Shown in pieces: positions 57,241 through 64,000 of a stretch of 64,000 bases of DNA. The DNA comes from an uncultured Alphaproteobacteria bacterium. GTDB taxonomy: Bacteria; Pseudomonadota; Alphaproteobacteria; RF32; CAG-239. The stretch spans positions 1-64,000 of the forward strand of contig CASDOS010000009.1 of assembly GCA_949282205.1 (NCBI GenBank), in the 5' to 3' direction. Position 1 is the stretch's first letter. Every line of letters begins with the position of its first letter. A model generated the notes under the pieces. That model ran no database searches, was not told the DNA's origin, and was given only the letters and a program-made list of their open reading frames with translations. The position numbers were made by a program, and so were the translations under genes.

Positions 57241-58707
57241 TTAAGACCTACCGCCGGGAGTTTTTGCGGACATCGCCAAACCTAAAGCAGGAGGTTCTGG
57301 TTGCTCATCGGCAAAGACGAGTTTCCCTTTCCAATTTTGAGGCAATTCAGCGCAACTGTCCTCCATCTGTTGCCTATTTTTGAACACCAACTCTTTAACC
57401 GCACCCAAATCACATTCATCTAAATCAACCTCATCACACATAGAAAAATCAAGATTTGCCGGTAAATTTTCAGCTCTGTACAAATCAACCTTAGCCCCAT
57501 CTTTAAAGCAAAGATTAGGCTGTTCACTCAAATCACATCTTCTTAAATCAACCTCATCACACATAGAAAAATCAAGATTTGCCGGTAAATTTTCAGCTCT
57601 GTACAAATCAACCTTTGCACCGTCTTTGAAGCGAAGATTAGGCTGTTCACTCAAATCACATCCACATAATTTTACCTCATCACACATAGAAAAATCAAGA
57701 TTTGCCGGTAAATTTTGGGCAAGTTCCAAATCAACCTTTGCCCCCTCTTTAAAACGAAGATTAGGCTGTTCGCTTAAATTACACCCACTTAAATCAACCT
57801 CATCACATTGAGAAAAATCAAGATTAGGAGGTAAATTTTTCGCATACCCCAAATAAACCTTAGCGCCATCTTTAAAACGAAGATTTGGCTGTTCACTCAA
57901 ATCACACCATCCTAAATCCACCACATCACATTGCGAAAAATCAAGATGAGGAGGCAAATTTTTCGCACCACTCAAATCAACTGATGCCCCATCTTTAAAG
58001 CAAAGATTAGGCTGTTCACTCAAATCACATCTTCTTAAATCAACCTCATCACAGCAAGACACATCAATATTTGCCGGTAAATTTTCCGCCTTCCACAAAT
58101 TAACCTTTGCCCCATCTTTGAAACGAATACTTTGCCCCCCTAAAAGATTACACTCCACCCATCCAAACTCATCAGAAAAAGAAACATCTAGCGAGTTCGG
58201 AATTTCCATATTTTTGGGAAACTTCACATCTTTGCCAAATTGAATTTTTTTATCACTCAAAAACATCACTTTATCATACGCGCTAAAATCTTCATCTTTA
58301 AACTCACTTTTAAAACACATATAACATTTCTGTGCATCTGCTTCAGAAAACAAATATGGACCCTCATTAATTTTTTTAAGTTTCGCAAATTCTATCCCAT
58401 AACCTGATTTTTCTGCTAATTCTTGCCCCAAATCAAAAACTGGCTTTGGTTGTTCACGATTATCAAAGCAAGAGAGTACAACTTCTTTGAATTGCGCTTG
58501 TTCTTCATCCGGCAATTTAGCAATAAGTTGAAGTACATCCCTGATACACCGCGGATAGTTGGTAGATTTAAGAATATCAAAACAAACTGCTGGTGTTAAT
58601 TTTTCTTTTGGTTGACGCACACCTTTAACAACCACGCCTTTATCATACGCCGTCAAGATATTGATAACTTTCAATGGAGATTTAGGATTTTCAATATCTA
58701 CAAACAT
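57241..58707 (-). CDS. Solenoid family protein P7, 488 aa
   Basis: It has the same N-terminal domain as P6, then six very regular ~41-residue repeats. LPANLDFSMCDEVDLRRCDL followed by SEQPNLCFKDGAKVDLYRAE occurs as a nearly perfect copy next door. It ends in LVFKNRQQMEDS...WKGKLVFADEQ. The near-identical 123-bp DNA units (57440-58100) indicate very recent expansion by slippage or unequal crossover. Good ribosome site (GGGAGGG). It lies upstream of P6, with a separate promoter for each. Function unknown. Confidence 0.8.
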   Translation of the reverse strand: MFVDIENPKSPLKVINILTAYDKGVVVKGVRQPKEKLTPAVCFDILKSTNYPRCIRDVLQLIAKLPDEEQAQFKEVVLSCFDNREQPKPVFDLGQELAEKSGYGIEFAKLKKINEGPYLFSEADAQKCYMCFKSEFKDEDFSAYDKVMFLSDKKIQFGKDVKFPKNMEIPNSLDVSFSDEFGWVECNLLGGQSIRFKDGAKVNLWKAENLPANIDVSCCDEVDLRRCDLSEQPNLCFKDGASVDLSGAKNLPPHLDFSQCDVVDLGWCDLSEQPNLRFKDGAKVYLGYAKNLPPNLDFSQCDEVDLSGCNLSEQPNLRFKEGAKVDLELAQNLPANLDFSMCDEVKLCGCDLSEQPNLRFKDGAKVDLYRAENLPANLDFSMCDEVDLRRCDLSEQPNLCFKDGAKVDLYRAENLPANLDFSMCDEVDLDECDLGAVKELVFKNRQQMEDSCAELPQNWKGKLVFADEQPEPPALGLAMSAKTPGGRS

Positions 58708-58738
58708 TTACACCCTCCCATTAATCTAACATAAGAAG

Positions 58739-58767
58739 AGAATAGCATAAAAAAGTAAATAGCGCAA
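58739..58767 (-). promoter_or_regulatory. Solenoid-family promoter of P7
   Basis: Minus strand: TTGCGC (58762-58767), 17 bp, TATTCT (58739-58744). Confidence 0.7.
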
Positions 58768-58920
58768 CCGGAAAAAAGCAAACTTTTCTCCGCTCCATAA
58801 AAAGCCACTTCAACCATTCATCCACCAGATTATGCTGTGGCATAATCTGCCCCAAAGGGCAACAAATTCGCGACAAGAACAGAACAAACGGAATTTACAC
58901 ACTCAAACCGCCAAATCTTC

Positions 58921-59420
58921 CCCCTTTGGTAAGGAAAATAAAGAAGCTCGTCAACAAGAGAGAAAATCCGCGCGTTACATCTCAAACTCCGCCCCACAAA
59001 GAACTAAAGTAAGCGAGTGCAAGCACCCCAAGTTGCCCAAAGCTCGGCAAAGGAATACGACTTTGCGATTTTTAATCACACACCGCCACAATGCCCCCTT
59101 TGGTGAGGAAAATAAAGAAGCTCGGCAACAAGAGAAAAAATCCGCGCGTTGCACCCGAAAGTTCTCCCCACAAAGAACTAAGTCAACGGGTGCAAGCACC
59201 CCACTTGCTTACCGATACGCCTCAAAGTCCACGGCAAAAATGTAAAAAGCACGCGCGTTGCGCCCGAAAGTTCTCCCCACAAAGAACTAAGTCAACGGGT
59301 GCAAGCACCCCACTTGCTTACCGATACGCCTCAAAGTCCACGGCAAAAATGTAAGAAGTCCGCGCGTTGCACCCGAAACTTCGCTCCATAAAGGACTAAG
59401 TCCACGGGTACAAGTACCCC
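58921..59420. repeat. Dispersed repeat locus D with nested 109-bp direct repeats
   Basis: Two long units start with ctttggtraggaaaataaag (58924 and ~59098). Inside and after the second, a 109-bp unit recurs, with cgcgcgttgc at 59143, 59252 and 59361, each followed by acaaagaactaagtcaacgg. The ctttggtgagg box and the ggcaacaagag and gcgatttttaatca motifs tie it to loci A-C. The region 58768-59574 holds no credible gene. Confidence 0.8.
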
Positions 59421-59574
59421 AAGTTGCCCCTATTTTTGCAATGGGTGGGATAAAGGGTGGTGCTATTGTTAAATCAGACAACGCGGTGTACAAACCACAA
59501 AGCACCTACCCGCTTACCAGTACACCCCAAAGTCAACGGCAACAAGTTGCCTTTAGCACGCCCCCTCACCCCTA

Positions 59575-61980
59575 TTAGTATTCGGAACCGAGCCCAAACT
59601 CTTCTTCACTCTTATCTTCGAGCATGGACTTGCCACCGTCCCCGATAACCCGTTGCGTGTTATTGTAATCAAAATCAGGTTTGAGTGCTTCGGTAATAAC
59701 CACCTTGTCGTCAAGCGTCGCCGGCTTACCGGTTTTTGGGTTAATGCGCACAAAACGAATACCTTTCGGCACACGAAATTCCAAATTCGGCTTATCTTTA
59801 AGCGCCTCTTTCATAAAGTCATAAAAGATAGGCAAAGCAGCGGCCGCACCGGTTTCCACGCGCCCGAGTGTACGCGGATCATCAAAACCGATATACACGC
59901 CGGCCACCAAATCCGGAGAAAAGCCGATAAACCATGCATCTTTAGTATCATTAGTCGTACCGGTTTTTCCGGCCAACGTTTTACCGAGTTGAGAAAGTCT
60001 TGCACCTGTACCGCGCTGAACGACGCCTTGTAAAATCGACACCATCTGATAAGCGGTTAATTCATCTAAAACCCTCTCTCTGTCATCGGTAATTTCGGGT
60101 ACCGGATCATCAGGATTAAAATGCGCCACTTTACAACCGATACAATGGTTATCGTTATTTTTATACAAACTCTTGCCATAGCGGTCTTGAATTTGCTCAA
60201 TCAGATACGGCGTAACTTTTTTCCCACCATTAACAAAGACGGCGTATGCGGTGACCATATCGACCAAGCGTGTATCATCAGCACCTAAGGACATTGAAAG
60301 GAGCTGAGGCAAATTATCATCGACACCGAGACGTTTAGCCATAGCCGCAACTTTATCCATACCGACATCCTGAGCCAAGCGCACGGTCATTAGGTTTTTA
60401 GATTTTTCGATACCTTGACGAAGAGTAGTCAAGCCGGAAAATCCTGCCGAATAGTTAGACGGTTTCCACAGAGGCAATCCGACACCTTGGTCAAGCACAA
60501 ACGGCGCGTCAAGAATAAGGTCGGTCGGAGAATACCCGAGTTCAAGAGCCGCGGCATAAACAACAGGTTTAAAAGTAGAGCCCGTTTGACGATACGCCTG
60601 AGTAACCCGATTAAATTGCGATTTATTGAAAGAGAAACCGCCGACCATAGCCAAAACTTTACCGTTATGAGGATCAAGCACAATCATAGCGCCTTCGACA
60701 TTAGGAACTTGGCGAAGTTCAAACACGCCGTCTGCAACTTCTTCGACATAAATCACATCACCGGCATTAAGCACATCGGCAACTTTTGTCGGAGCAGCGC
60801 TGACTTGTTGATTTTTAAGCGTTTTGCGCGCCCAAGTCAAACTTTTAAGTGTAATAACGCCTTGTTTTTCATCGACTGTTTCAACATTAGCCTGCTGAGG
60901 AGCGACAGTCAACACCACAGCTTTTTTCCAAGATTTTTCGGCACCTTTTGGGAGTTCAACTTTTTTAAGTTCTTCTTGATAATTACCGTTTAAGTCGATT
61001 TGAGCGGTAGCTCCTCTAAAGCCGTGACGGCGATCATAATTTATCAAGCCTTTACGAAAGACTTTTGTGGCGAGTTCTTGCAATTTCGGATCAAGAGTAG
61101 TACGCACCATTAGTCCGCCTTCAAAAACGGCATCTTCGCCCAAACTTTTAGAGATAACGCGTCTGACTTCATCGCTGAAGTACTCGCTGTCTTTAAGATA
61201 GCCAAATTTTTTATCAACGGTAACGAGGGGTTTAGCCTGTGCTTCCTTAGCTTCATCTTCGGTCACATAGCCATCTTCGAGCATTCGTCCGATAACCCAG
61301 TTGCGCCGAGCGATAGCGGCGTCATAGCGTTTTTTGGGATTATAGTTATTTGGTCCCTTAGGCAGCGCAGCCAAATAAGCGGTTTCCTCGAGAGTTAATT
61401 CGGCAAGAGATTTATTAAAATAGTTAAGAGCGGCGGCAGCGACGCCATAAGCCCGATTCCCGAGATAGATTTCGTTCAAATAGAGTTCCAAGACATGTTC
61501 TTTAGAAAAGGCTTTACTGATACGATAAGCAAGGATCGCCTCTTTAATTTTACGAATAAGCGAGCGTTCTGAAGAAAGGAGGAAATTTTTAGCGACCTGT
61601 TGGGTAATGGTAGAAGCGCCGACCAAGCGTTTACCTTTGGCATAATTAATAACATTAGTAAAGACGGCGCGAATGATACCGATAAAATCGATACCCGGAT
61701 GCGAATAAAAATGTTTATCTTCCGCGGCAATAAAGGCCTGTTTAACACGTTCAGGGATTTTATCTTCTGGCACAAAGATACGTTTTTCCGCGGCATATTC
61801 CATCATAACCTGCCCGTCGCCGGCATAAAGTCGAGTAGTGACCGGCGGTTCATAAGTAGCCAGATTCGAATAATCAGGAATATCAAAACCGGAAGTTTTG
61901 AACCAAATAAAGATACCTGCAAAAAGCAATACGGCCATCAACAAGCCGAAGCTGACAAGATTAACCAAGAATTTAGCCAT
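59575..61980 (-). CDS. mrcA: Penicillin-binding protein 1A (bifunctional transglycosylase/transpeptidase)
   Basis: An 801-residue protein from the ATG at 61980 (AGGGG upstream). It has one N-terminal membrane anchor. The GT51 transglycosylase domain shows AFIAAEDKHFYSHPGIDF, GASTITQQVAKN and KIKEAILAYRISKAFSKEHVLELYLN. The transpeptidase domain has the serine motif GSTFKPVVY (STFK), SKNLMTVRL (SxN-type) and KTGTTNDTKDAWF. It polymerises and cross-links peptidoglycan on the periplasmic face. An OB-like insert (~310-400) is typical of PBP1A in proteobacteria. Confidence 0.95.
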   Translation of the reverse strand: MAKFLVNLVSFGLLMAVLLFAGIFIWFKTSGFDIPDYSNLATYEPPVTTRLYAGDGQVMMEYAAEKRIFVPEDKIPERVKQAFIAAEDKHFYSHPGIDFIGIIRAVFTNVINYAKGKRLVGASTITQQVAKNFLLSSERSLIRKIKEAILAYRISKAFSKEHVLELYLNEIYLGNRAYGVAAAALNYFNKSLAELTLEETAYLAALPKGPNNYNPKKRYDAAIARRNWVIGRMLEDGYVTEDEAKEAQAKPLVTVDKKFGYLKDSEYFSDEVRRVISKSLGEDAVFEGGLMVRTTLDPKLQELATKVFRKGLINYDRRHGFRGATAQIDLNGNYQEELKKVELPKGAEKSWKKAVVLTVAPQQANVETVDEKQGVITLKSLTWARKTLKNQQVSAAPTKVADVLNAGDVIYVEEVADGVFELRQVPNVEGAMIVLDPHNGKVLAMVGGFSFNKSQFNRVTQAYRQTGSTFKPVVYAAALELGYSPTDLILDAPFVLDQGVGLPLWKPSNYSAGFSGLTTLRQGIEKSKNLMTVRLAQDVGMDKVAAMAKRLGVDDNLPQLLSMSLGADDTRLVDMVTAYAVFVNGGKKVTPYLIEQIQDRYGKSLYKNNDNHCIGCKVAHFNPDDPVPEITDDRERVLDELTAYQMVSILQGVVQRGTGARLSQLGKTLAGKTGTTNDTKDAWFIGFSPDLVAGVYIGFDDPRTLGRVETGAAAALPIFYDFMKEALKDKPNLEFRVPKGIRFVRINPKTGKPATLDDKVVITEALKPDFDYNNTQRVIGDGGKSMLEDKSEEEFGLGSEY

Positions 61981-62148
61981 AACCGCCCCTATATCAAACA
62001 AAGAAAGTTCAAATATTCGCATTACTATACAAGCGAGGATTAAGCAAAGCAACCTCTATTTAAGCCTTATACCCACAATATTGCGTCCAAAGACCAACCC
62101 GCCAAAATTCGAGCATAGATAAACAGATAAAAATCCGCAAGTATGAAC

Positions 62149-62182
62149 GAAAAAAAAATCTCCGACGGTGGTATCGGAGACT
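62149..62182 (-). terminator. Intrinsic terminator of the tRNA gene
   Basis: Minus-strand stem TCTCCGA / TCGGAGA with an 8-nt loop, then TTTTTTTTT. Confidence 0.88.
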
Positions 62183-62187
62183 TTAAC

Positions 62188-62264
62188 TGGTGCACTCGGC
62201 GGGGTTCGAACTCACAACCTTCTGATCCGTAGTCAGATGCTCTATCCAGTTGAGCTACGAGTGC
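62188..62264 (-). tRNA. tRNA-Arg (anticodon ACG)
   Basis: A 77-nt cloverleaf: acceptor GCACTCG / CGAGTGC, D-arm GCTC / GAGC, anticodon stem TCTGA / TCAGA with loop CTACGGA (anticodon ACG), T-loop TTCGAAC, discriminator A and encoded CCA. The A34 would be edited to inosine by TadA. The T-stem (GTGAG / CCCGC) contains one A-C mismatch at 52-62. A terminator follows directly. Confidence 0.95.
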
Positions 62265-62344
62265 GTGACTGAAAGAGTTAATAGCGCAAAGTTTTTTGAA
62301 TGTAAAGAGTTTTTTTTAAAGTTTTTGACTTTTAAGAATAAGTC

Positions 62345-62373
62345 ATTAAATTTGCATAAAAAAATTTTATAAT
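62345..62373 (+). promoter_or_regulatory. Promoter of the 62515 gene
   Basis: TTAAAT-like -35, 17 bp, TATAAT (62368-62373). Confidence 0.5.
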
Positions 62374-62514
62374 TAAGCCTCTATGATTTAGCACGCCACC
62401 ACTTCGGCTACAAAATAAAGTGTACAACGTGCGTATTTCATTAGACAAGAACTAAAAGAGCGTCTAATGTTTGAGCGTTTTAGCGCAAAGAAGCGCCGTA
62501 AGAAAGGGAAACAA

Positions 62515-63777
62515 ATGACAGATACCAATGCGATATACGCCCCGTTTAAGGGAATAATACCGACCCCGTTTTACGCCGGTCAGGTAGCCGCCCCCCCCTA
62601 TGATGTATTGTCATCATCAGAAGCAAAAGTCAAGGCCTTGGGCAATCCATACAGTTTTTTGCATATTTCGAAAGCGGAGATAGACTTCCCCGGAGAAATA
62701 TCGCCGTATGAAGAATGTGTATATGAGCGCGCCGCCGCCAATTTTCAAAAACTACTGCGAGATGGTGTATTGCAAGAATTAAACAAGCCCTGTTACTATG
62801 TCTACCAAATGGTGATGGGAGAGCACATACAAACGGGTATAGCGGTAGCGGCATCAGTCAAAGCGTATGATGAAGGTCGGATTAAGCGTCACGAATTAAC
62901 GAGAATAGTTAAAGAGAACGACCGAGTAAAGCAGATTCGCACGGTAGGCGCGCAAACCGGCCCTGCTCTGCTCATCAATAAAGAGATACCGGAAATCAAA
63001 CATCTCTTGCAACAAATAACCTTAAACGAAGCGCCATACATCAGCGTCATCGGCGATAACAATGTCCGCCACAGTTTATGGATAATTGACAACGATAAAG
63101 AAATTAACCTGATAACCGAAGCCTTCAATGCGCAAAACGAGGCATACATAGCCGACGGGCACCATCGTTCCGCCGCCGCCTCTCGCTTGGCAGCCGAAGA
63201 CGGCACCTCTGAAACCGCACGTTTCTTGGCAGTGGCCTTTTTTGCAGATGAGATGAAAATTTGGGATTATAACCGTTTTGTACATGACTTAAACGGCAAA
63301 AACACCCACGAATTTATGCGAGCATTGAGTCAAGAATTTTCGGTTGTTCCGTCAGAATGTCGCAAACCGGAGAAGAAGGGACAATATATGATGTATTTAA
63401 ATAACCAATGGTATGAAATGACCTACAAAGGAGCGCCTCTCGGAGACGACCCCGTATCACAATTAGATGTCAGTATCTTGAGTGAAAAAGTACTGGATAA
63501 GATATTAGGGATTAAAGATTTGCGCAACGATGAGCGGATAGAATTTGTCGGCGGGATAAGAGGCACAAAAGAGATAGAAAAATTAGTAAATGGGCGACCG
63601 TACAGTGTTGGTTTCATGGTTTACCCGACATCGGTGAATGAGCTGATAGCGGTTGCGGATAAAAAGATGCTGATGCCGCCGAAATCGACATGGTTTGAAC
63701 CCAAATTAGCCGACGGTATCGTTTCCAAACCGAGCGACAGAGAAATTATCATCCAACCGGAAGCAAAAGCGTCATAA
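62515..63777 (+). CDS. DUF1015 family protein
   Basis: A 420-residue protein. The ATG at 62515 is chosen for AAAGGG upstream; the longer frame from 62467 has a basic, unlikely N-terminus. Family landmarks are the N-terminal FKGIIPTPFYAGQVAAPPYDVLS, HELTRIVKENDRVKQIR, and the highly conserved YIADGHHRSAAA near residue 218. DUF1015 proteins are cytoplasmic, widely conserved in anaerobes and of unestablished function. The phosphoribosyltransferase gene starts 37 nt later, so they form a likely operon. Confidence 0.85.
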   Translation: MTDTNAIYAPFKGIIPTPFYAGQVAAPPYDVLSSSEAKVKALGNPYSFLHISKAEIDFPGEISPYEECVYERAAANFQKLLRDGVLQELNKPCYYVYQMVMGEHIQTGIAVAASVKAYDEGRIKRHELTRIVKENDRVKQIRTVGAQTGPALLINKEIPEIKHLLQQITLNEAPYISVIGDNNVRHSLWIIDNDKEINLITEAFNAQNEAYIADGHHRSAAASRLAAEDGTSETARFLAVAFFADEMKIWDYNRFVHDLNGKNTHEFMRALSQEFSVVPSECRKPEKKGQYMMYLNNQWYEMTYKGAPLGDDPVSQLDVSILSEKVLDKILGIKDLRNDERIEFVGGIRGTKEIEKLVNGRPYSVGFMVYPTSVNELIAVADKKMLMPPKSTWFEPKLADGIVSKPSDREIIIQPEAKAS

Positions 63778-63814
63778 AAAACCTGAAACAAAACAATAAG
63801 AAAAAGGACTAAAG

Positions 63815-64000
63815 ATGAACAAGCATTATATCACTTGGGAAGAAATCCAAAACTGGAGCAATATAATAGCCGAAAAGATAACTGCGGACTGCGCCGACAT
63901 CAGCCAAATGACGTTAGTTGCGGTATCCCGCGGCGGTCTTGTTCCTGCACAACTGATTGCATATAAATTAAACATTCGCGATATTCGTGTAATGAAATTG
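63815..64000 (+). CDS. Phosphoribosyltransferase, partial (xanthine/guanine type)
   Basis: The ATG at 63815 (AAAAGGACTAAAG upstream) opens a frame running off the window after 62 codons: MNKHYITWEEIQNWSNIIAE...MTLVAVSRGGLVPAQLIAYK. The SRGGLVPA segment is the PRTase fold's first loop, as in Gpt/hypoxanthine-type enzymes that make purine nucleotides from PRPP. The PRPP-binding motif is outside the window. The specific base is inferred from resemblance to Gpt-like proteins. Confidence 0.75.
   Translation, partial: MNKHYITWEEIQNWSNIIAEKITADCADISQMTLVAVSRGGLVPAQLIAYKLNIRDIRVMKL

Noticed and set aside
58832-59354. Plus-strand ORFs of 137 and 87 aa with identical C-termini
   Set aside because: The identical ends result from the 109-bp repeat. 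Composition is atypical and there is no start support.

Overview
The window is an AT-rich bacterial chromosome segment with densely packed genes. It most resembles a host-associated, probably anaerobic or microaerophilic alphaproteobacterium of the gut RF32 / 'Azospirillum sp. CAG' type. This placement is inferred from recalled sequence style: a prepilin N-terminus with GRSMIEMLGVLAIVGVLS, rubrerythrin, CoA-disulfide reductase, ComM/YifB, PBP1A, a GGGtGRT protein, and MutL with a CNHGRP motif. No rRNA is present. One tRNA-Arg(ACG) lies at 62188-62264.

Layout. 1-1330: tail of an IS3-type transposase, then a small minus-strand pair (serum-amyloid-A-like protein and Cys-tailed membrane protein) with a duplicated orphan 3' end. 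1357-15066: GGGtGRT protein, metallophosphoesterase, GNATs, HExxH protein, a Cys-nucleophile alpha/beta hydrolase behind a MerR-type promoter, AsmA-like protein, CoA-disulfide reductase and several unknowns. 15167-23679: RlhA-type U32 protein, a 77-bp tandem repeat array, small envelope proteins, an MscS-type channel, an Asd-like protein without the catalytic Cys, and a family-6 DNA glycosylase. 23676-30350: four tandem genes of an unusual solenoid family. 30794-38657: rubrerythrin, M23 peptidase, acyltransferase, pilin, an ArsR/permease/thioredoxin cassette with a broken permease, chloramphenicol acetyltransferase, GNAT and lipoproteins. 39088-47057: duplicated helical-repeat proteins, a Cys-rich pseudoprotease coupled to ComM, a 39-bp tandem array and a lipoprotein. 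47158-58707: three more solenoid genes around mutL, helical-repeat proteins, a RadC-like domain, a putative sRNA unit and crcB. 58832-64000: more repeats, PBP1A, tRNA-Arg, a DUF1015 protein and a partial phosphoribosyltransferase.

The strongest candidate for an undescribed system is the seven-member paralogous solenoid family. All members share an N-terminal domain starting MFVDI, about 41-residue repeats of the form LPxNLDxSxCxEVDLSxCDLS...LRFKDGAKVxL, and a C-terminal cap containing FKNRxQM...W.G.L.F.DE. Five transcription units of the family carry nearly the same promoter block (TTGC-box, exactly 17 bp, TATTCT-like box). The genes show mosaic exchange among themselves, and one is translationally coupled to a hypoxanthine-DNA glycosylase. 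Several lie next to arrays of a 76-80 bp dispersed repeat found at four loci. A second theme is a set of genes, most coding for helical-repeat proteins, that share a 5' leader motif (TTTTTATGTCWAAC) 16-22 nt before the start codon.

All family assignments rest on motif reading by eye. No database search was run.
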